NCBI GenBank assembly: GCA_965228695.1 | Contig: CBDDIB010000002.1 | Span: 4,774,001-4,838,000, forward strand | DNA length: 64,000 bases | Reading direction: 5' to 3' | Source of the DNA: JAJFJD01 sp965228695 | Lineage (GTDB): Bacteria; Pseudomonadota; Alphaproteobacteria; UBA8366 | Shown here: piece by piece, positions 41,798 through 49,257 of the stretch | Position numbering within the stretch: position 1 is the stretch's first letter | How the letters are laid out: every line of letters starts with the position of its first letter | Notes under the pieces: model-generated | The model's database searches: none | Told to the model about the DNA's origin: nothing | Seen by the model: the letters and a program-made list of their open reading frames with translations, nothing else | Made by a program: the position numbers and the translations under genes

Positions 41798-42736
41798 TTA
41801 CGCCGCGGTGATCGGCTCGCCCGCCAGCGATTTCGATTTTTTGCCGTCGATCCCGACGGGCACGTCGCCGACCAGCGTGGTGCGGTAGAATTCGCGTGGG
41901 AAATCCGAATCGAAGATATCGCGCGGCGCCAGGTGGCAAACCGACCGATTGTCCCAGAAGGCGACGCTGCCCGGCTCCCACTTGAACCGCACGGTGAATT
42001 CCGGGCGCACCAGATGTTCCCACAACAGTTCCAATAGACCCTGGCTTTCGCGTGGGGTCAGGCCGACGATCTCCTTCAGATGGCTCGGCCCGGTGTACAG
42101 CGCCCGCTCGCCGGTTTCCGGATGGACCCGCACCATCGGATGCTCCGACTCCATGAAGCGATTTTTGATCTTTTCGCTGTAGTCCTTGTTCGTTTCCACA
42201 TTCTGCGGCTGCCCGTTCCGGTGAATGCCGCGCAACCCGTCGACGAAGGCCCGCAGCGTCGGCGACATTGCGTTATAGGCCGCCATCATGCTGGTGAACT
42301 GCGTGTCGCCGCCATAGGGCGGGACGATGTCACCGCGCAGGATCGACGCCATGGGCGGATTGATCGCCGCGGTGATATCCGTGTGCCAGCCGGTCCAGGC
42401 CCGCAACAGCACCTGATCGCGAAAATGGTTCGCCGTGCGGTTCTTCGCGATCGAATAGATTTCCGGATACTCGCTGTCGCTGCCGTAGACCACATGCCCC
42501 GGCGTGACCTCGCCGAACTGCGCCGAGAAATCGATATGCTGCCGGTGCGTCATCGGCTGATCGCGGAAGAACACGACCTTCCATTTCAGCCAGGCCGCGC
42601 GAATATCGCGCACCTGCGCCGGCGGCAACGGCTTGGACAAGTCGACGCCGCCGATCTCCGCCCCGATGTGAATAGAAAGTGGCGAAACCTCGATCGAGGT
42701 CGTCTCGACATCCTGGTGCGGCGCTTCCGGCGGCAT
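41798..42736 (-). CDS. TauD/TfdA family 2-oxoglutarate-dependent oxygenase
   Basis: A 312-residue Fe(II)/2-oxoglutarate oxygenase. The metal triad is His118-Asp120 (GWHTDITA) and His268 (RSVCHLAPRD), with Arg281/285 (REFYRTTLVG) for the 2-oxoglutarate. TauD releases sulfite from taurine; TfdA acts on phenoxyacetates; a specific substrate cannot be assigned. RBS AAAGGG precedes the ATG at 42736. A CoA-transferase gene follows downstream on the same strand; a shared degradation route is possible. Confidence 0.88.
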   Translation of the reverse strand: MPPEAPHQDVETTSIEVSPLSIHIGAEIGGVDLSKPLPPAQVRDIRAAWLKWKVVFFRDQPMTHRQHIDFSAQFGEVTPGHVVYGSDSEYPEIYSIAKNRTANHFRDQVLLRAWTGWHTDITAAINPPMASILRGDIVPPYGGDTQFTSMMAAYNAMSPTLRAFVDGLRGIHRNGQPQNVETNKDYSEKIKNRFMESEHPMVRVHPETGERALYTGPSHLKEIVGLTPRESQGLLELLWEHLVRPEFTVRFKWEPGSVAFWDNRSVCHLAPRDIFDSDFPREFYRTTLVGDVPVGIDGKKSKSLAGEPITAA

Positions 42737-42914
42737 AGCGGGGCCCTTTCTTGCTTCGAATTTGATGGTTGCGCCAATCGGCGACGCGGCGCGCCCCTAC
42801 TCTATACGCCAACGGCCGAAGGTCCAAAACCGCAAACGGCCGATACAAATTGCGGACGGCACCTATCCCATGTAACAAAAGACGAAATCAAAACTCCTAG
42901 TTGAAGGAAGAAAA

Positions 42915-43733
42915 ATGCGACTTCGCTTCATGACACGAATTTCGATCTCGGTATTTGTCTCGGCCATCGCCGCCGCGGTTCTCCTTGCAACAGGCGTCCG
43001 CGCCGAAACGCCCGCGCCGAGCGTCAAGGCGCTGAAGGTCGACAAGCCCCAGCGGCTGCTCTTCGTCGGGAACAGTTACTTGTATTACGGGGACAGCCTG
43101 CACAATCACGTGCGCCGCATGGTGATCGCCGCCGGCATCTACAAGAAGAAAAAGCTGAAATACAAATCCGCGACGATCAGCGGCTCGGCGATCTTCGACC
43201 ACAACATCGACAGCTACATCGAACCCGGCAAGCTGCGGGTCAAGAAGCCGTTCCAGGTCGTCATCCTGCAGGGCGGCAGCGCCGCGCCGTGGCGGAAAGG
43301 CCGCGACGTGAAGTTCCGCGAAACGGTCGCGGAGTTCAGCAAGAAGATCAAGGCGGCCGGCGGCGAGACCGCGCTCTACATGACGCATGCCTACGTAAAG
43401 CCGCATAAGCGGTTCGATCCGGACATGATCGACGCCATCGCCAAACTGTATGTCACAACCGGCAACGAAACCGGCTCGCTTGTGATTCCGGTCGGCCTGG
43501 CCTTCGACGAAGCCTACCGCCGTCGTCCGGACATGAAGCTGCACAAGCCTTTCGATGGCAGCCATCCCTCCCTGATAGGCACCTACCTGGCGGCAGCAAC
43601 CGTGTTCGCCAGCCTGTACGGCCAATCGCCGGTCGGCAATCCGTATGACTATTTCGGCAAGATCGGCAAAGACGACCTCGCCTTCCTGCAGAAGGTCGCG
43701 GACGACACGGTGAAGAAGTTCTACGGCCGCTAA
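42915..43733 (+). CDS. Secreted SGNH-hydrolase-like protein
   Basis: A 272-residue protein with a signal peptide (ISVFVSAIAAAVLLATGVRA) and SGNH-like blocks: LLFVGNSYLYYGD with Ser54 in the GNS variant of the GDS motif, ILQGGSAAP, and a C-terminal DGSHPSLIGTYLAA that holds Asp214 and His217. It probably hydrolyses an ester in the periplasm. The lack of block III Asn makes activity uncertain. RBS GAAGGAAGAAAA lies before the ATG. It is convergent with the MaoC-like gene, 16 bases apart, and divergent from the TauD gene over 178 bases. Lys-rich segments (YKKKKLKYKS) stand out. Confidence 0.7.
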   Translation: MRLRFMTRISISVFVSAIAAAVLLATGVRAETPAPSVKALKVDKPQRLLFVGNSYLYYGDSLHNHVRRMVIAAGIYKKKKLKYKSATISGSAIFDHNIDSYIEPGKLRVKKPFQVVILQGGSAAPWRKGRDVKFRETVAEFSKKIKAAGGETALYMTHAYVKPHKRFDPDMIDAIAKLYVTTGNETGSLVIPVGLAFDEAYRRRPDMKLHKPFDGSHPSLIGTYLAAATVFASLYGQSPVGNPYDYFGKIGKDDLAFLQKVADDTVKKFYGR

Positions 43734-43749
43734 GACGGCTAGGGAGGCG

Positions 43750-44604
43750 TTACCCGAACCGCGCCTCGGCGTTGAGCGACAGGTTACCCTCTTGGTCCGC
43801 GGCCCAGAGGGTGGCGCTGTCGCCGCCGTCGCCGGGTTTTCCCGCGACGGTGAATGGCCCGGTATCGAACAGCGGACGGCCGAAGCGGAAGTCGAATCCG
43901 GTCATGGGCCGCCCGGGGAACTGCGCCTGGCTCATCTCGATCAGCATCATGGCGACCAGCCGGGCATTCACGATCAGACCGGGGTATTTCTCGACCTCCA
44001 TCACATAGCGCCGGTCGTAATGGATGCGCGCGGCATTGAAGGTCAGTGCGGAGAATCGGAACATCTGCGTCGGGTCCGGCTCGACCGTCTGCGACCACGC
44101 GGCATCGGCCGGCGCGGGCTGCGGTTTCGGCGGCGGGGCGTCCGGCTTGGCCGCCTCGCGGTAGACGATGTCGTGCTCCTCTTCCACAGCGAGGCCATCC
44201 TCCCCGGCGATGGCATGATGGACCAGCACGAAGACCAAGGCCCCGCTGCGGCCCTGCTTGGCGGTGATGTTCTTGATCGTCGAGACCCGCTCGATCCGCT
44301 CGCCCACCCGCAGCGGTTGCTGAAAGGCCAGCCGCCCGCCGCCCCACATACGGCGCGGCAGGGGCGCCGGCGGCAGGAAATCTTCCCCGCCGGGGTGGCC
44401 GCGGGTGTCCAATTGCGACTGCGGCACCCGCGCGTGGAAATACATCCAATGCGCCCCGACGGGGGCGGCATCGCCCGGTTGCAGGGCCGGCGGTTCGTGA
44501 TCCAGCGTCGCCGCCAACCCGGCCAAGGGCGCGGCGGTCACCTCGTCCGCCGCGGTTTCGGTCCGGCCGATCCACTTGTTCAAGGCGTCCTGATCCACGG
44601 TCAT
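43750..44604 (-). CDS. MaoC/FAS1-like dehydratase (mesaconyl-C4-CoA hydratase family)
   Basis: A 284-residue double hot-dog protein of the FAS1-like dehydratase/HTD2 group, including mesaconyl-C4-CoA hydratase. Features are WIGRTETAADEVTAAPLAGLAATLD, GAHWMYFHARVPQSQLDTRGHPGGEDFLPPAPLPRRMWGGG, and the later FNAARIHYDRRYVM with the His of the MaoC active-site type and MTGFDFRFGRPLF. It hydrates an enoyl-CoA. RBS GAGGAT precedes the ATG at 44604. It stands alone, but a methylmalyl/mesaconyl-CoA role would fit the organic-acid theme of the region. Confidence 0.86.
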   Translation of the reverse strand: MTVDQDALNKWIGRTETAADEVTAAPLAGLAATLDHEPPALQPGDAAPVGAHWMYFHARVPQSQLDTRGHPGGEDFLPPAPLPRRMWGGGRLAFQQPLRVGERIERVSTIKNITAKQGRSGALVFVLVHHAIAGEDGLAVEEEHDIVYREAAKPDAPPPKPQPAPADAAWSQTVEPDPTQMFRFSALTFNAARIHYDRRYVMEVEKYPGLIVNARLVAMMLIEMSQAQFPGRPMTGFDFRFGRPLFDTGPFTVAGKPGDGGDSATLWAADQEGNLSLNAEARFG

Positions 44605-44781
44605 ATCCTCATTTTTCCTTGCGTTCCGATGTCATGCGGGGTTTTCTGCGGGTTTCGGGAAAGGCGCGGAAAACCAGGGGTTGGCTTTACCAAACGCCAA
44701 CTATTTCCTGCCAGACCTTCAAATAACCTGGGCGAACACCTAAGTTACCACCAATTGCAATAGAGAGATCAAGCCGACCTC

Positions 44782-45603
44782 ATGACCGATGCACAGCGCA
44801 GCGAGCGCCGATCCTACGACACCGTGCCCATCCACGACGCGGCCGATTACGAAGGCATGCGGGTGGCGGGCCGCCTCGCCGCCGAGGTGCTCGACTTCAT
44901 CACCCCTTACGTGGAGCCCGGCATCTCGACCGGCGAACTCGATACGCTCTGCCATACCTACATTCTGAAACACGACGCGATCCCGGCGCCGCTGAACTAT
45001 CGCGGATTTCCGAAGTCGATCTGCACGTCGGTCAATCACGTGGTCTGCCACGGGATCCCCGACGACGGCAAGAAGCTAGTCAACGGCGACATCATCAACA
45101 TCGACATCACGGTGATCGTCGACGGCTGGCACGGCGACACCAGCCGCATGTTCCACGTCGGCGACAAGGTCGGGGTCAAGGCGCGCAATCTGGTGCAGAC
45201 CACCTATGACGCGATGATGAAGGGGATCGACGTGGTGCGCCCCGGTGCGACGCTGGGCGATATCGGGCACGCCATCCAATCCTATGCGGAATCCAAACGC
45301 TTTTCCGTTGTGCGCGATTTCTGCGGCCACGGCATCGGCAAGATCTTTCACTGCGCCCCCAGCGTCCTGCATTTCGGCGCGCCCGGCCAGGGCATGCCGC
45401 TGGAAGAAGGCATGTTCTTCACCGTCGAACCGATGATCAACGCGGGCCGTTTCGACGTGAAGATCCTGGGCGACGGCTGGACAGCGGTCACCAAGGACCG
45501 CAGCCTGTCGGCGCAGTTCGAGCACACCATCGCCGTCACCGCCGACGGCTACGAAATTTTCACGCTCTCGCCCGCCGGCCATACCGCGCCGCCCTACAGC
45601 TAG
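44782..45603 (+). CDS. map: Methionine aminopeptidase
   Basis: A 273-residue type I methionine aminopeptidase, removing N-terminal Met from nascent proteins. Metal ligands and core motifs are present: NHVVCHGIPDDGKKL, NIDITVIVDGWHGDTSRMF, FCGHGIGKIFHCAPSVLHF and GMFFTVEPMIN, plus SAQFEHTIAVT. Typical length for type I. It is followed by radC 26 bases later on the same strand and then ridA, a common linkage in this class. Confidence 0.97.
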   Translation: MTDAQRSERRSYDTVPIHDAADYEGMRVAGRLAAEVLDFITPYVEPGISTGELDTLCHTYILKHDAIPAPLNYRGFPKSICTSVNHVVCHGIPDDGKKLVNGDIINIDITVIVDGWHGDTSRMFHVGDKVGVKARNLVQTTYDAMMKGIDVVRPGATLGDIGHAIQSYAESKRFSVVRDFCGHGIGKIFHCAPSVLHFGAPGQGMPLEEGMFFTVEPMINAGRFDVKILGDGWTAVTKDRSLSAQFEHTIAVTADGYEIFTLSPAGHTAPPYS

Positions 45604-45629
45604 GGCACCGCGCGGCGGCAGAGGATATT

Positions 45630-46358
45630 ATGCCGCGCACACCGGACGATCCCGCCGCCCCACCCGCCGACAACTCGGCCAAAAAACGCCCACACTATCA
45701 TGGCCACCGCCAACGGCTGCGCGATCGCTTCACCGCGACCGGCGGCGACGGCATGCCGGATTACGAACTCCTGGAGCTGCTGCTGGCGCAGGCGATTCCG
45801 CGCCGCGACGTGAAGCCGCTGGCCAAGGACCTGCTGGAACGATTCGGCAGCTTCGCCGGCGTGATCGCCGCCGACCCCGACCGGCTCGTGGCGGTGAAGG
45901 GCATGGGCGAAAGCTCGGCAACCGCGCTCAAGGTCGTGCAGGCCGCCGCCATCCGGCTGCTGCAGCAACAGGTTCTCGGCCGCGACGTGATCGATAGCTG
46001 GGACCGGCTGGTCGACTACTGCACCGCCGCGATGGCGCATGAGCCGGTCGAACAGCTCCGCCTGCTGTTCCTCGACCGCAAGAACGTCCTGATCGCCGAC
46101 GAGGTGCAGCAGCAAGGCACGGTCGATCACACGCCGCTCTACACCCGCGAAGTCGTGAAGCGCGCGCTGGACCTCGGCGCGAGCGCCCTGATCGTCGTGC
46201 ACAATCATCCGTCCGGCGACGCCACGCCGAGCCGGGGCGACATCCAAATGACCAAGGAACTGCGCGAGGCGCTGGAAAAAATCGGCATCGCGTTGCACGA
46301 TCACCTGGTCATCGGCCGCCACGGCCACGAAAGCTTCCGCGCGAAAGGATTGTTATGA
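45630..46358 (+). CDS. radC: RadC family JAB-domain protein
   Basis: A 242-residue RadC protein: an N-terminal helix-hairpin-helix region (ERFGSFAGVIAADPDRLVAVKGMGESSATALKVVQAA) and a C-terminal JAB/MPN domain with LFLDRKNVLIADEVQQQGTVDHTPLYTREVVKRALDLGASALIVVHNHPSGDATPS, where HNHPSG holds the metal ligands. The name comes from a mis-assigned radiation-sensitive allele; the role is unclear, likely in DNA processing. RBS GAGGATATT decides the ATG. The stop overlaps the ridA start (ATGA). Confidence 0.95.
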   Translation: MPRTPDDPAAPPADNSAKKRPHYHGHRQRLRDRFTATGGDGMPDYELLELLLAQAIPRRDVKPLAKDLLERFGSFAGVIAADPDRLVAVKGMGESSATALKVVQAAAIRLLQQQVLGRDVIDSWDRLVDYCTAAMAHEPVEQLRLLFLDRKNVLIADEVQQQGTVDHTPLYTREVVKRALDLGASALIVVHNHPSGDATPSRGDIQMTKELREALEKIGIALHDHLVIGRHGHESFRAKGLL

Positions 46359-46762
46359 TCAACGGAAACGAGAACGTTAAACGCCGCGTCATCAGCGAGC
46401 ATGTGGGCGAGCCGCCCGAGGGCACCTGGTCGAACTGTCTCGTCGTGGGCGACCAAGTCTCGATCGCCGGGATGACCGCGCGCGGTGCATCCTTCGACGC
46501 CGACATGGACGAGAGCGACGCCTATGCCCAGGCGAAGGCGATCTTCCAGAAGATCGAGCACCTGATGGAAGCCGCCGGCGGCTCGATGGACGACCTGACG
46601 AAGATCGTCGTCTATCTGACCGACATCGACGACCGCGACGCGGTGTGGAAGGCGCGGCGCGAATTCTTCCCCGTCTCGACCCTGTTCGAGGTGAATAAGC
46701 TGGTCCGCCCGGAAATGAAGGTGGAAGTCGACGCCCTCGGCACGCTCGGCTGCAGCGGGTAA
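46355..46762 (+). CDS. RidA family protein (second copy)
   Basis: A 135-residue RidA/YjgF-fold protein: RVISEHVGEPPEGTWSNCLVVGDQVSIAGMTA, EQ.. type middle helix AKAIFQKIEHLMEAAGGSMDDLTKIVVYLTDIDDRDAVWKARREFF and the C-terminal FEVNKLVRPEMKVEVDALGTL. In this copy the Arg seen in deaminating members lies at LVRPEMKVEVDAL. It starts within the end of radC, so translation is coupled. It differs from the copy at 77-460 in length and C-terminus. Confidence 0.9.
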   Translation: MINGNENVKRRVISEHVGEPPEGTWSNCLVVGDQVSIAGMTARGASFDADMDESDAYAQAKAIFQKIEHLMEAAGGSMDDLTKIVVYLTDIDDRDAVWKARREFFPVSTLFEVNKLVRPEMKVEVDALGTLGCSG

Positions 46763-46787
46763 GCAGATAACGCGCTCACCGTTTGAT

Positions 46788-46954
46788 CGTCATTCCGGAC
46801 GTTAGGTAAGCCGAAAATTCATCTAATTTTCGTGTGCGAGCCTTACGATCCGGAATCCATTTCTGCGCCGCAATCACCGAGCCCCATGGATTCCGGCTTA
46901 CTGGCTTTCCTGACCAAATCGGAGATTTGGAGGAAAGCCGTACCCGGAATGACG
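46788..46954. repeat. MITE-like multi-hairpin element
   Basis: The 167-bp element is bounded by perfect 11-bp inverted repeats CGTCATTCCGG (46788-46798) and CCGGAATGACG (46944-46954). Inside are another 11-bp inverted repeat, CCGGAATCCAT (46850-46860)/ATGGATTCCGG (46886-46896), an 8-bp hairpin CGAAAATT/AATTTTCG (46812-46832), GTAAG/CTTAC flanking it, and GGCTTTCC..GGAAAGCC with CCAAATC/GATTTGG inside (46903-46939). It has no coding frame. It lies between ridA and the nitronate monooxygenase gene. Confidence 0.8.
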
Positions 46955-46990
46955 ACTCTCTAGCTGTCGTCTGATCAGGCCGTAATTTGG

Positions 46991-48058
46991 CTAAAGCTTC
47001 GACAGCACGTCGCGCGTTTCGGCGACCAAAGTTTCGATCAGGTCGGCGGCGGGCATCGGCCGGTTCATCGCCATCGCCTGCCCCGCATACATCGCCTGGA
47101 AGTCCGGCGTGTCCTGCGACCCGCCCGCCGTGCGCAGCGGCGCGACCAGGCTGTAATGCACCGGGAAGGGTGGTGCCGTGTGTTCCAGGTCGGCCAATTC
47201 GTCGTAGAGCCGGTTCCGCACCAGCCGCGCCGGACGCCCCGAGGACAGCGCCGTCACCATCGTATCCTCGGCTTGGCCGTTGACCAACGCGTCCTGCCAC
47301 ACCGAATGTACCGAGGCTTCGGTGCAGGTCAGGAAGGCCGTGCCCATCTGCACGCCGCTCGCCCCCAGCGCGAAGGCCGCCGCGATGCCGCGCCCGTCGG
47401 CGATGCCGCCCGCGGCGATCACTGGTACGTCGACCGCGTCGACCACCTGCGGGATGAGCGGGAAATTCGACACGCTGCCCGTCTCCATCGGCCCGGCGAA
47501 GGTGCCTCGATGGCCGCCCGCCTCGTAGCCCTGCGCGATCACCGCGTCCATGCCGGATGAGTCGAGCAGCCGTGCTTCCGCCACCGTGGTGGCGCTGGCG
47601 ATCAGGATGATCCCGGCTTCTTTCAATGCCTTGACCGCCGCGTCGTCCGGCAGCCCGAAATGAAAGCTGATTACCGGCGGCCGCAGGTCCAGCATGACCT
47701 CCAGGATGGCATCGTCGAACCCGCCATAGGGCACGGTCGCCGGCGGCACTTCGCCGATGCCCAACTCCGCGTAATAGGGGGCGAGGCGTTCCCGCATCTC
47801 TTCCGCCGCCGCCGGGTCCAGTTCCGGCTCCTCATGCGCGAAGAAATTCAGATTGAACGGCCGGTTGGTCGCCTTGCGGATATCGGCGTTCAGCGTCCGA
47901 AGCCCGTCCGGCGTCTGCCGCGCGCAGCCAAGCGAGCCGAGCCCGCCCGCATTCGAGACCGCGCCGACCAGCGCCGGCGTGGTCGATCCCGCCATCGGCG
48001 CTTGGATGATCGGATGGTCGATGCCGAGCAAATCCAGCAAGTCGGTCTTGGGCCACAT
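46991..48058 (-). CDS. Nitronate monooxygenase (NPD) family protein
   Basis: A 355-residue FMN-dependent TIM-barrel enzyme: LLGIDHPIIQAPMAGSTTPALVGAVSNAGGLGSLG, VIAQGYEAGGHRGTF with the catalytic His of the class I motif, VPVIAAGGIADGRGIAAAFALGASGVQMGTAFL with the phosphate-binding GG. It oxidises nitronates such as propionate-3-nitronate. RBS AAAGGGAT decides the start at 48058. It is followed on the same strand by a hydrolase gene upstream at 48194 and downstream by the MITE-like repeat. Confidence 0.9.
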   Translation of the reverse strand: MWPKTDLLDLLGIDHPIIQAPMAGSTTPALVGAVSNAGGLGSLGCARQTPDGLRTLNADIRKATNRPFNLNFFAHEEPELDPAAAEEMRERLAPYYAELGIGEVPPATVPYGGFDDAILEVMLDLRPPVISFHFGLPDDAAVKALKEAGIILIASATTVAEARLLDSSGMDAVIAQGYEAGGHRGTFAGPMETGSVSNFPLIPQVVDAVDVPVIAAGGIADGRGIAAAFALGASGVQMGTAFLTCTEASVHSVWQDALVNGQAEDTMVTALSSGRPARLVRNRLYDELADLEHTAPPFPVHYSLVAPLRTAGGSQDTPDFQAMYAGQAMAMNRPMPAADLIETLVAETRDVLSKL

Positions 48059-48193
48059 GGCGTTATCCCTTTCCGTTCGCGGCCGCATACCGCCGTGAAT
48101 CCGTTTCTTCCAAGGCTACGCGGCGGCGCGGCCCGTGAAAAACATTTTTATTCGATAGGCGTTATCGCTCCGGCCGATAGCCGCGGCCCGCGG

Positions 48194-49075
48194 TCAGTCC
48201 TTCAGAAAATCCCGCACCCGCTTGAGGAACACGTCCAGCTGGTCATGATGCACCCAGTGACCGGCGCCGCTCACCTCTTCCACGGTGGCGTTGTTGAAAT
48301 AGGCGGCGCGGCCGTCCTTGCGCGGGTCGGTCGCCCAGCTGTCGGTGCCGTGGATCAGCAGCGTCGGGCAGGTGATGGCGCCCCACAATTCCTTGGTCGC
48401 CGCGCTGGGCATGGTGAAGGGCGGCGTCGCGCGGGTGTAGTTGTCGTATTTCCAGCTGTAGGTGCGGTCCTCGTTCTGGTTGACGCCATGGATGGTGAGA
48501 TGGCGCGCCTGATCCGGCGTCAGGTGCGGGTTCGCCTCCTGCATCCTTTGCCAGGCGTCTTCCAGCGTCTTGTAGCGGCGTGGCACCCGGCCGGCGAGAT
48601 TCCGCAGTTGATCAACCCAGCGCACCACCCGGCCCGGCGCGGTCAGGTCGGCGTCTTCCTTCTCGCGATCCGGCGGCGGGCCAACGCCCTCGATCGCGAC
48701 CACCTTCTTCACCGTATCCGGATAGAGGCCCGCATAGCGCAGGCTGATCGCCCCGCCGAGCGAATGGCCAATGACGGTGAGCGGCGTCAGCTCGGTCTGG
48801 TGCAGAAGCTGTGCGATGTCGAAGACGTATTCCGAGATCGAATAGCTGCCGCCCAACATCCACTGCGAATCCCCATGACCGCGCAGGTCGGGCGCGATGA
48901 TGTGGTAGTCGTGCCGCAGCGCCTCGGCGACCCAGTCCCAATTCCGGCAATGGTCGCGCCCGCCATGCACCAGCAGCAGCGGCGGCGCACCGGCATTACC
49001 CCAGTCGACATAGTGCAGCCGCAGCCGCTGCGAAAAATAGCTGTGCGAGGTGGGGCCGTGGACGGGTTCCGACAT
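48194..49075 (-). CDS. Alpha/beta hydrolase (Ser nucleophile)
   Basis: A 293-residue alpha/beta hydrolase. LLLVHGGRDHCRNWDWVAE is the oxyanion segment, the nucleophile elbow VIGHSLGGA holds Ser105, and GAGHWVHHDQLD the catalytic His. APDLRGHGDS is also typical. It hydrolyses an ester or C-C bond (for example a meta-cleavage-type substrate); exact role unknown. The start at 49075 (MSEPVHGPTSHSYF) is favoured because the longer frame to 49276 enters the divergent molybdoenzyme gene region without family signal. It shares the promoter region with that gene. Confidence 0.85.
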   Translation of the reverse strand: MSEPVHGPTSHSYFSQRLRLHYVDWGNAGAPPLLLVHGGRDHCRNWDWVAEALRHDYHIIAPDLRGHGDSQWMLGGSYSISEYVFDIAQLLHQTELTPLTVIGHSLGGAISLRYAGLYPDTVKKVVAIEGVGPPPDREKEDADLTAPGRVVRWVDQLRNLAGRVPRRYKTLEDAWQRMQEANPHLTPDQARHLTIHGVNQNEDRTYSWKYDNYTRATPPFTMPSAATKELWGAITCPTLLIHGTDSWATDPRKDGRAAYFNNATVEEVSGAGHWVHHDQLDVFLKRVRDFLKD

Positions 49076-49257
49076 GACGCGGGGCCTCCTGAATCGTGCC
49101 GTGGCGCGCGATCGGCCAAGGCATTGAAGAATGGCCGTTCTCATACACCTTCGCGGCCGGTCTGGCGAGACATCCGTTTTTCGGGTATCACAGAGGACAG
49201 GAGCATTCCGGCCTGCCCGGGCCGCCGTAACCATCGCTGCGTAAAGGATTTCAAGGC

